Assembly: GCA_034434235.1 (NCBI GenBank)
Contig: DAOTZV010000024.1
Coordinates: 1-5,501, forward strand
Source of the DNA: CAKZKT01 sp034434235
GTDB taxonomy: Bacteria > Chloroflexota > Anaerolineae > CG2-30-64-16
Direction: 5' to 3'
DNA: 5,501 bases
The position numbers and the translations under genes are program-made. The notes below the pieces were generated by a model. It was not told where the DNA came from and did not search any database. It saw nothing but the letters and a program-made list of their open reading frames with translations. This document shows, piece after piece, positions 1 to 5,501 of the stretch. Numbering within the stretch: position 1 is the first letter of the stretch; every line of letters begins with the position of its first letter.

Positions 1-2
1 CG

Positions 3-131
3 GCGCGGCGGTGGGCCGACCGCGTGGCCTTCATGCAGGCCGGCCGCGTGCTGCTCGTTGCGCCCCCCGCACAGCTTTTCGCGGATCGCGCGGCCCTGGC
101 CGCGACCGGGCTGGATCAGGTGATGGTATGA
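3..131 (+). CDS. cbiO: ABC/ECF transporter ATP-binding protein, C-terminal end (probably CbiO)
   Basis: The last 42 codons of a gene that begins before the window. The translation contains ADRVAFMQAGRVLLVAPPAQ and then LFADRAALAATGLDQVMV. The first part is the strand-turn-strand that follows the H-loop in ABC ATPases (A-D-R-V, then G-R-V and a P-P-A turn before a helix). The tail of the form 'LFxDRxxLxxxGL' is what I associate with CbiO/EcfA-type ATPases, which power uptake of cobalt and other micronutrients at the inner face of the membrane. The Walker A, Walker B and signature motifs lie outside the window, so the family call rests on this tail and on the B12 genes downstream. A general BtuD/FecE-type ATPase is the main alternative. 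The TGA stop is followed after 9 nt by the next start codon, consistent with an operon. Confidence 0.7.
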   Translation, partial: ARRWADRVAFMQAGRVLLVAPPAQLFADRAALAATGLDQVMV

Positions 132-140
132 GGAACCAAC

Positions 141-416
141 ATGATCGAAGTTGAAGAACTTGTCCGATTCAGCAGAAAACCAACCGGCGACTCGATCGAG
201 GCGGCCGACGGCGGCCATCCGACATCCACCGAGGTGTTGCGCCAGCTTACGGCCGCCCTGACCGCATTTCGCCGCTTCAAGGCGCTCGAGGCCGGCCGCC
301 TCGACCCGTGGGAGGCGACCAGCCTGGCCGTGGCCGAACAGGGCCTGGAGCGCGCCTGGCTGGCGTTCTCGCAGTTGCACGCGGATCTGCAGAAAGCGCC
401 GCGGAGCCGGGCGTGA
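141..416 (+). CDS. small unrecognised protein, 91 aa
   Basis: I do not recognise this protein. The ATG at 141 is preceded by GAGG (130-133) at a reasonable distance, and the stop TGA (414-416) overlaps the GTG start of cbiB in a GTGA junction, so it sits inside the operon and is probably translationally coupled. The product is soluble, with no signal peptide or membrane segment. It has an acidic N-terminus (MIEVEELVRF) followed by a mixed loop rich in T, G and D (about residues 14-28), then two probable amphipathic helices (about 29-50 and 54-84) joined by a G-R-L-D-P turn, suggesting a helical hairpin. The frame opposite and the overlapping frames also stay open because of high GC, so openness alone is weak evidence. 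Spacing and the coupled overlap are what support it. A role in cobalt import or corrinoid assembly would be guesswork from position alone. Confidence 0.6.
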   Translation: MIEVEELVRFSRKPTGDSIEAADGGHPTSTEVLRQLTAALTAFRRFKALEAGRLDPWEATSLAVAEQGLERAWLAFSQLHADLQKAPRSRA

Positions 417-1444
417 ACGAAACCGTTTGCGCTCCCCTGGCGGCCTGGGCGCTGGATCGGCTCCTGGGCGATCCGCCGAACGCCTGGCATCCCGTCGCGT
501 GGCAGGGCCGGTTCCTGGCGTGGGCGGAGGACAGGAGCCAGAGGCCAGAGGGCCAGAAGTCAGGGGGCAGAGGACAGTCGCGGGATCGCGAGGCGGGGGC
601 GCCGGACGCGGGTTTGGCCGCCGGCGACCTCGGCCGCTTCGCGTGGGGCGCGGCCGCGCTGGCGGCCGGCATGGCGCTGAGCGCGGGCGCCGCGTGGGGC
701 GCGTCTCGCCTGGCGCGGCGACTGCCGTGGCCTTTCCGCCTGGCGCTCGAGGCCGGCCTGCTGAAGCTGGCCATCGCTTCCCGTGGGCTGGACCGGGCCG
801 CGGGCGAGGTGGAGGACGCGCTGCGCCGCGGCGACCTGGACGAAGCCCGGCGTCTGTTGAGCTGGCATCTGGTCAGCCGCGACACGTCCGACCTGAGCGC
901 CGAAGAGGTGGCCGGCGCGGCCGTCGAGTCGGTGGCCGAGAACCTGACCGATGCCTTCGTCGCGCCGCTCTGCGCGTATTTTGCGGGCGGCTTGCCGGCC
1001 GTCTGGGCCTATCGCTTCGCCCAAACCGCCGACAGCATGTGGGGCTATCACGACGAGGCGCACGAGTGGCTGGGCAAGCCGGCCGCGCGGCTCGACGACG
1101 CGCTGAACTGGCTGCCGGCTCGCCTGGCGGCCGGGCTGCTCGCGGTCGCGACGTGGCTGGTCGAGGGCCGTGCGGCCGCGCGGCGCGCCTGGCGCACGCG
1201 TCGCGATCAGGCCCGCCGCACCGCCAGCCCCAACGCCGGCCAGACGATGGCGACCATGGCCGGCGCACTGGGCGTCACGTTGACCAAGCGCGGGCACTAC
1301 GTGTTGGCCGGCGGCGACGCGGCGCTCACGGCCGACACCCTGGCGCGCGGCCGACGCATCGTCCGCATGGCGGCCGGGCTGGCGGTGCTCGCGGCGACAA
1401 TCGTCGCGCTCTCAACGAAATCGGCTCATGGGCGCCGCGAATGA
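413..1444 (+). CDS. cbiB: adenosylcobinamide-phosphate synthase CbiB
   Basis: Inner-membrane enzyme that joins adenosylcobyric acid to (R)-1-aminopropan-2-ol phosphate, giving adenosylcobinamide phosphate. In 343 residues the family signatures appear in order: LDRLLGDPPNAWHPVAWQGR (14-33), SRDTSDLS (155-162), ESVAENLTDAFVAPL (172-186), TADSMWGY (205-212), ARLDDALNWLPARL (225-238) and SPNAGQTMATMAGALGV (272-288). Hydrophobic segments at about 77-98, 182-203, 236-250 and 320-335 fit a multi-pass protein. The GTG at 413 is chosen because it starts just before the conserved N-terminus, has GGAG at 403-406, and overlaps the preceding stop. An upstream in-frame ATG at 308 would add 35 residues of non-family sequence inside the previous gene. 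Residues about 39-65 form a hydrophilic, R/G/Q-rich stretch that I do not expect in the family, encoded by a tandem heptamer repeat. It makes the protein some 25 residues longer than the usual 310-320. Confidence 0.93.
   Translation: MNETVCAPLAAWALDRLLGDPPNAWHPVAWQGRFLAWAEDRSQRPEGQKSGGRGQSRDREAGAPDAGLAAGDLGRFAWGAAALAAGMALSAGAAWGASRLARRLPWPFRLALEAGLLKLAIASRGLDRAAGEVEDALRRGDLDEARRLLSWHLVSRDTSDLSAEEVAGAAVESVAENLTDAFVAPLCAYFAGGLPAVWAYRFAQTADSMWGYHDEAHEWLGKPAARLDDALNWLPARLAAGLLAVATWLVEGRAAARRAWRTRRDQARRTASPNAGQTMATMAGALGVTLTKRGHYVLAGGDAALTADTLARGRRIVRMAAGLAVLAATIVALSTKSAHGRRE
532..577 (+). repeat. CAG-phased heptamer tandem repeat inside cbiB
   Basis: CAG occurs at 532, 539, 546, 554, 561, 568 and 575, a 7-nt spacing with one 8-nt step, giving degenerate units such as CAGAGGC, CAGAAGT and CAGGGGG. 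GAGGACAG occurs at both edges (527-534 and 570-577). The purine-rich strand is the coding strand, and the array is translated as part of the hydrophilic insert of CbiB after the first conserved segment. It resembles the short tandemly repeated heptamers known from cyanobacteria, which usually lie between genes. Because 7 is not a multiple of 3, the unit is read in a rotating phase, so no peptide repeat results. Confidence 0.75.
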
Positions 1445-1456
1445 CCTCACCCCCTG

Positions 1457-1481
1457 CCCCCTCTCCTGCACGGCGAGGGGG
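1457..1481 (+). repeat. inverted repeat, element A (intergenic copy)
   Basis: CCCCCTC (1457-1463) pairs with GAGGGGG (1475-1481) around an 11-nt loop. It is preceded by a CTCACCCCCTGC lead-in. Together with the next element it forms a two-hairpin cassette that recurs in modified form at the 3' end of cobD (2711-2781). Confidence 0.65.
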
Positions 1482-1502
1482 AGAGACAACCAAAACAGAC
1501 CA

Positions 1503-1541
1503 CCCCCTTCCCTCGCAGGGAAGGGGGTCGGGGGGTTAGGT
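1503..1541 (+). repeat. inverted repeat, element B (intergenic copy)
   Basis: Perfect 11-bp arms, CCCCCTTCCCT (1503-1513) and AGGGAAGGGGG (1517-1527), flank a CGC loop and are followed by TCGGGGGGTTAGGT (1528-1541). The same 39-nt block recurs at 2743-2781 with only three differences, two in the loop and one at the T/C just after the stem. This marks it as a dispersed repeat rather than a local structure. Confidence 0.85.
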
Positions 1542-1589
1542 GAGCGCCCGCAGGGAAAGGGATTGCTGGTGACAGGCGACCGCACAACA

Positions 1590-1596
1590 AAGGAGG
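1590..1596 (+). promoter_or_regulatory. Shine-Dalgarno of cobD
   Basis: AAGGAGG lies 5 nt before the GTG at 1602. This strong site decides the start of cobD: the longer reading from ATG 1428 would place the ribosome-binding site and the hairpin repeats inside the coding region. Confidence 0.85.
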
Positions 1597-1601
1597 ATGC
1601 A

Positions 1602-2783
1602 GTGTCGGCCGAGCCGCACGGCGGGCCGGACTACGCCGAGCTGGCCGCGCTGGGCTTGCGGCCGGAGGATGTGCTCGATTTCAGCGCCAGCACCAACGCG
1701 TTCGGCCCGCCCCCGGGCGTGCGCGCCGCGCTGGCCGCGTGCGACGTGACGCGCTATCCCGACCGCAACGCCTCTCCCCTGCGCGAGGCGCTGGCCGGCC
1801 GGGACGGCGTGCCGGCCGACCGCGTGCTGGTCGGCGCCGGCGCGGCCGGGCTGATCTGGGCGCTGGCGCTGACCTGGCTGCGGCCCGGCGATACGGCGTT
1901 CGTCGTCGGCCCCACCTTCGGCGAATACGCGGCCGCCAGCCGCCTGGCGCGGGCCGAAGTGGTCGAGTGGCGAAACTTTTGGAGTGCGGCGACATGTCGC
2001 CGCTTTTCCTTGCGTGCGGCGACATGTCGCCGCTTTCCATCGCCTGCAACCCACCGCGTGGCGGAACTGGCCCAGGCCATCGCCTCCGCCCGGCCGCGGC
2101 TGATCTGGCTCTGCAACCCGAACAACCCGACCGGCGCCTACCTGTCGGCGGCCGAGATCGCGGCGCTCCTCCCGGCTGCGGCCGACGCCCTGTGGGTGCT
2201 CGACGAGGCGTATCGGCCCTTCGTGGCCGAGCCGTGGCCCAGCGAACCGCTGATCGAGCGCGGCAACGTCGTCCTGTTGCGCTCGCTCACCAAGGACTGC
2301 GCGCTGCCCGGCGTGCGGCTGGGCTACCTGTTGGCCGCGCCGGATGTGGTCGCCCGCGTCGCGGCCGGCCAGCCGCCGTGGAGCGTGTCCGCGGCCGCGA
2401 TCGCCTGCGGCCTGGCCGCCTTGCAGGACGCCGAACACGTGCGCCGCACGACCGCGGCCTTGCGCGCGGAGGCCGTCCGCCTGGCCGACCGGCTCCGGCC
2501 GCAGGGATGGCGCGTCGTGTCGGGCGCCGCCCACTTCATGCTGATCGAGGTGGGCGATGCCGCCGCGGTGCGCGCGACCCTGCTCCGCGAGCAGCGCATC
2601 CAGGTGCGCAACTGCGCGTCCTTCGGCCTGCCGACCTTCATCCGCGTCGCCGCGCGGCGGCCGGAGGAGAACGACCGGCTGGTGGAGGCGATGGGCCACC
2701 TCTCCCCCGACCCCTCCCCTGCGCGGGGAGGGGAGCACCTCTCCCCCTTCCCTTGTAGGGAAGGGGGCCGGGGGGTTAGGTAA
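1602..2783 (+). CDS. cobD: L-threonine-O-3-phosphate decarboxylase CobD (PLP-dependent, CobC/HisC-like)
   Basis: Cytosolic PLP enzyme of the aminotransferase fold that decarboxylates L-threonine-O-3-phosphate to (R)-1-aminopropan-2-ol phosphate, the CbiB substrate. The 393-residue product shows DFSASTNAFGPPPGV (26-40), CNPNNPTG (171-178), DEAY (201-204), SLTKDCALPGVRLGY (228-242) with K231 as the expected Schiff-base lysine, and R348 in FIRVA as the expected carboxylate-binding arginine. Sequence alone does not fully exclude histidinol-phosphate aminotransferase, but the neighbours cbiB, cobQ and pduX make CobD far more likely. There is no Cys-rich C-terminal extension. Two parts look foreign: residues about 127-149, encoded by two palindromic repeats and inserted between VVEWRNF and HRVAELAQAI; and the last ~28 residues from about HLSPDPSPARGGE, which are encoded by hairpin repeats that also provide the TAA stop. 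The native protein probably ended near residue 365. Confidence 0.9.
   Translation: MSAEPHGGPDYAELAALGLRPEDVLDFSASTNAFGPPPGVRAALAACDVTRYPDRNASPLREALAGRDGVPADRVLVGAGAAGLIWALALTWLRPGDTAFVVGPTFGEYAAASRLARAEVVEWRNFWSAATCRRFSLRAATCRRFPSPATHRVAELAQAIASARPRLIWLCNPNNPTGAYLSAAEIAALLPAAADALWVLDEAYRPFVAEPWPSEPLIERGNVVLLRSLTKDCALPGVRLGYLLAAPDVVARVAAGQPPWSVSAAAIACGLAALQDAEHVRRTTAALRAEAVRLADRLRPQGWRVVSGAAHFMLIEVGDAAAVRATLLREQRIQVRNCASFGLPTFIRVAARRPEENDRLVEAMGHLSPDPSPARGGEHLSPFPCREGGRGVR
1986..2033 (+). repeat. two tandem 18-bp perfect palindromes inside cobD
   Basis: GCGGCGACATGTCGCCGC occurs at 1986-2003 and again at 2016-2033, exactly 30 bp apart. Each is a perfect palindrome, each is preceded by GT and followed by TTT. 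They are read as AATCRR in cobD, in phase with the codons. Since 30 is a multiple of 3, the array does not disturb the frame. Related copies with a changed centre are in cobQ. Confidence 0.93.
2711..2733 (+). repeat. inverted repeat, element A-like copy at the 3' end of cobD
   Basis: CCCCTCCCC (2711-2719) pairs perfectly with GGGGAGGGG (2725-2733) across a TGCGC loop. It is preceded by CTCTCCCCCGA. It holds the same place relative to element B as the hairpin at 1457-1481, but is translated here as part of the C-terminal tail of CobD (DPSPARGGE). Confidence 0.7.
2743..2781 (+). repeat. inverted repeat, element B copy that ends cobD
   Basis: The same 11-bp arms as at 1503-1527, here around a TGT loop (2754-2756), are followed by CCGGGGGGTTAGGT. 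36 of 39 positions match the intergenic copy. The frame of cobD runs through the whole element, and its stop (TAA, 2781-2783) begins at the last base of the element, so the repeat boundary supplies the stop codon. Confidence 0.85.
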
Positions 2784-2817
2784 AAAGGGAGCCGGGCACC
2801 GGGTGATTGAGGGTACC

Positions 2818-4333
<1,516 letters not shown>

Positions 4334-4353
<20 letters not shown>

Positions 4354-5410
4354 TCCATGCAGCTTTCCGATTCGCGGATGGGCGCCCGCTGCAGCCGATG
4401 GCTCCCCCGGCCGCCGACCGGTGGGCCGAAGGCCCGCCGTGGCCGATGGCCCCCCCGGCCCCCCAATTCTGGGGGGAGGCGTGGGCCACGAGGCCCGGTG
4501 CGCCACGGTCCGTCTGCCCGGCACGTGCGGCGAGTGGGTGCAGGGCGCGTTGGACGGCATCCCGTGCCTGGTCTCATGCGCGGTGGACTGGTGGGCCGAG
4601 GTCACGGCGACGGTCGCCGCGCCCGACCCCGTAGGGGCGCACGGCGTGCGCCCCAGGCCGCATGCGGCCGCACGCGAGGCATCCGCACGGGAATGGGCGA
4701 AGGCCGCGGCCGCGTTGCGCCTGGCGTTGGCCGCGCGCGACGCTTCGCCGGCCGATGTCCGGCTCCTCATCCGCAATCCCCTGCCCAGGTCGCGCGGCTA
4801 TGCGTCGAGCACGGCCGACGTGGCGGGGACGATCTACGCGGTCGGCGCGGCGCTGGGCCGGCCCTTTGCGCCGGAGGAAGCGGCGCGGCTGGCGGTGCAG
4901 GTGGAGCCGAGCGACAGCACGCTCTTCCCCGGGCCGACCCTCTTTGCCCATCGCGACGCCAGCTTCTACCGGCCGTTGCCGCCGCTCCCGCCGCTGGCGG
5001 TGGTGATCCTCGATCCGGGCGGCGCGGTGGATACGCTGGCGTTCAACGCGGCCGATCACACGGCCGCGCTGCGCAAACTGGCGGCCGGCCATCGCGACGC
5101 GTTCGCAGCCTTCGCGGCCGGCCTGGCGGCCGGCGATCCGGTCGAAGCGGCGCGCGCGGCGACGTTGAGCGCCCGCCTCCATCAGGCGATCCTGCCCGAC
5201 GACCTGGTGGACGCCGCGCTGGCGGCGTATGCCGACCTCGGCGCGCTGGGCATCTGCCGGGCGCACAGCGGCACGCTCGTCGGCCTGATCTGCCGGCCGG
5301 AGACGGCCCACCAGGTCGCGCGCCGCGCGGCGGCGCGCTTCCCCGGCACCGCGGTGCGGATGCATCGGTGCATAACGTGCCAGGCGCTTTGGGAAGCGCC
5401 TGGCACGTAG
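4334..5410 (+). CDS. pduX: L-threonine kinase, PduX-like GHMP kinase
   Basis: Phosphorylates L-threonine with ATP to L-threonine-O-3-phosphate, the CobD substrate. Motifs, numbered from ATG 4334, are LPGTCGEWVQGALDGIPCLV (61-80), the GHMP ATP-binding loop PLPRSRGYASSTADVAG (149-165), VEPSDSTLFPGPTLFAHRD (190-208) and GICRAHSGTLVGLI (306-319). My recollection of the family is K-G-M-A-S-S-T-A-D, so R-G-Y-A-S-S-T-A-D is a mild variant. The start is uncertain. ATG 4334 has GAGG at 4323-4326 and overlaps cobQ by 20 nt, giving 358 aa, but its first ~49 residues are largely repeat-encoded. GTG 4481 gives 309 aa, close to the family's ~300, but the upstream GGAGG is only 1 nt away. A second insert (about residues 98-112) and the last ~12 residues are also repeat-derived. 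A homoserine-kinase-like GHMP enzyme is the alternative, made unlikely by the T-C-G-E N-terminus and the operon. Confidence 0.87.
4394..4476 (+). repeat. composite repeat at the 5' end of pduX
   Basis: A 19-bp direct repeat, GCCGATGGC(T/C)CCCCCGGCC, lies at 4394-4412 and 4442-4460, 48 bp apart with one difference. Between the copies GGGCC-GAA-GGCCC (4423-4435) forms a short hairpin. After the second copy, CCCCCC (4459-4464) and GGGGGG (4471-4476) flank AATTCT. If the ATG at 4334 is used, this region encodes a Pro/Gly-rich N-terminal extension. Otherwise it is the cobQ-pduX spacer. Confidence 0.75.
4634..4654 (+). repeat. 9-bp-arm inverted repeat inside pduX
   Basis: GGGGCGCAC (4634-4642) and GTGCGCCCC (4646-4654) are perfect arms around GGC, preceded by GTA. 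It is translated as GAHGVRP inside the kinase, a peptide I associate with this repeat type in other repeat-rich genomes. It lies between the N-terminal T-C-G-E block and the ATP-binding loop. Confidence 0.8.
4656..4669 (+). repeat. 14-bp perfect palindrome inside pduX
   Basis: GGCCGCATGCGGCC is its own reverse complement and starts one base after the preceding inverted repeat. It may be part of the same inserted element or a chance palindrome in GC-rich sequence. Confidence 0.45.
5375..5408 (+). repeat. 15-bp perfect hairpin spanning the end of pduX
   Basis: ACGTGCCAGGCGCTT (5375-5389) and AAGCGCCTGGCACGT (5394-5408) pair perfectly around TGGG. The pduX frame crosses the hairpin and stops at TAG 5408-5410, whose T is the last base of the stem. 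A TTTTT run starts at 5417, 8 nt beyond the stem, so a canonical intrinsic terminator is doubtful. A dispersed palindromic repeat or an mRNA-stabilising stem between pduX and cobT is more likely. Confidence 0.85.
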
Positions 5411-5424
5411 AATCTATTTTTCGG

Positions 5425-5431
5425 AAGGAGG
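5425..5431 (+). promoter_or_regulatory. Shine-Dalgarno of cobT
   Basis: AAGGAGG lies 7 nt before the ATG at 5439, near-ideal strength and spacing. It lies outside the 5375-5408 hairpin, so the hairpin would not occlude it. Confidence 0.85.
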
Positions 5432-5438
5432 AACCAGG

Positions 5439-5501
5439 ATGAATTGGCAACAGTTGGCGGGGAGCATTCCGCCCCTCGACGAGGCAAGCATGGCCGCGGC
5501 G
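5439..5501 (+). CDS. cobT: nicotinate-nucleotide--dimethylbenzimidazole phosphoribosyltransferase CobT, N-terminal start
   Basis: Only the first 21 codons are in the window: MNWQQLAGSIPPLDEASMAA and one more Ala. The I-P-P-L-D-E-A-x-M-A-A-A block is the typical N-terminus of CobT, which transfers phosphoribosyl from nicotinate mononucleotide to the lower-ligand base to give the alpha-ribazole phosphate used to finish the nucleotide loop. The start is fixed by the strong ribosome-binding site. It lies 28 nt after the pduX stop on the same strand and fits as the next gene of the operon. Catalytic residues are beyond the window, so the call rests on this short block plus context. Confidence 0.87.
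   Translation, partial: MNWQQLAGSIPPLDEASMAAA

Larger units (their letters stand above)
1445..1601 (+). other. cbiB-cobD intergenic region, mostly hairpin repeats
   Basis: This 157-nt gap holds two adjacent inverted-repeat elements (1457-1481 and 1503-1541) followed by about 60 nt of ordinary sequence ending in the cobD ribosome-binding site. The cobD frame stays open back to an ATG at 1428, but the translation there is only repeat-derived, of the LTPCPLS / PPPSLAGKGVGG type, so I treat it as untranslated. No T-run follows either hairpin, so neither is a convincing intrinsic terminator, and no promoter boxes were identified. Confidence 0.7.

Noticed and set aside
308..412. N-terminal extension of cbiB from the ATG at 308
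   Set aside because: It would overlap most of the preceding small gene in another frame and adds sequence foreign to CbiB. GTG 413 sits at the conserved N-terminus with a ribosome-binding site.
1428..1601. N-terminal extension of cobD from the ATG at 1428
   Set aside because: The added 58 residues are translated hairpin repeats and unlike the family. The AAGGAGG before GTG 1602 fixes the real start.
1445..1601. Cobalamin riboswitch in the largest intergenic gap
   Set aside because: No B12-box-like sequence was seen and the gap is explained by two hairpin repeats. It is also too short for a typical cobalamin aptamer.
2696..2783. Frameshift or gene remnant at the end of cobD
   Set aside because: The conserved C-terminal part of the enzyme is complete before this point. 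The tail is fully explained by repeat elements A and B rather than by a broken gene.
5375..5421. Rho-independent terminator between pduX and cobT
   Set aside because: The stem is strong, but the T-run begins 8 nt downstream and is followed closely by an operon-like ribosome-binding site. It is kept as a hairpin repeat, with termination possible but unsupported.
4357..5442. A 361-codon frame overlapping pduX
   Set aside because: It is Arg/Gly/Pro-rich without motifs, whereas the other frame carries all GHMP kinase signatures.

Overview
The window is a stretch of a cobalamin (vitamin B12) biosynthesis operon from a very GC-rich bacterium. All genes are on the + strand. Gene content, the kinase-plus-decarboxylase route to aminopropanol phosphate, and an unusually heavy load of small palindromic repeats inside and between genes suggest a Chloroflexota (Anaerolineae-like) or similar repeat-rich environmental lineage. 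This taxonomic guess rests on recall of repeat styles and is not proven by the sequence.

Layout: the C-terminal end of an ABC/ECF transporter ATPase, probably the cobalt importer subunit CbiO (3-131); a small unrecognised protein (141-416); cbiB, adenosylcobinamide-phosphate synthase (413-1444); a 157-bp gap filled mainly by two hairpin repeats; cobD, L-threonine-phosphate decarboxylase (1602-2783); cobQ/cbiP, cobyric acid synthase (2818-4353); a pduX-like L-threonine kinase (4334 or 4481 to 5410); and the first 21 codons of cobT (5439-5501). Overlaps and short gaps with good Shine-Dalgarno sequences indicate one transcription unit. No promoter or cobalamin riboswitch is visible, so control elements should lie upstream.

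Pathway: PduX makes L-threonine-O-3-phosphate, CobD decarboxylates it to (R)-1-aminopropan-2-ol phosphate, CobQ amidates the corrin ring to cobyric acid, CbiB joins the two, and CobT activates the lower-ligand base. The window therefore holds the complete aminopropanol arm plus the start of nucleotide-loop assembly, next to a probable cobalt importer.

The most unusual aspect is that every complete enzyme gene carries short repeat DNA that keeps the reading frame open: a CAG-phased heptamer array in cbiB; two 18-bp palindromes in cobD; three related palindromes in cobQ, read in a different codon phase; G/C-run and GGGGCGCAC-type inverted repeats in pduX; and hairpins that supply the C-terminal codons and stop codons of cobD and pduX. 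The inserts fall in linkers, loops or termini and leave the recognisable catalytic motifs intact.
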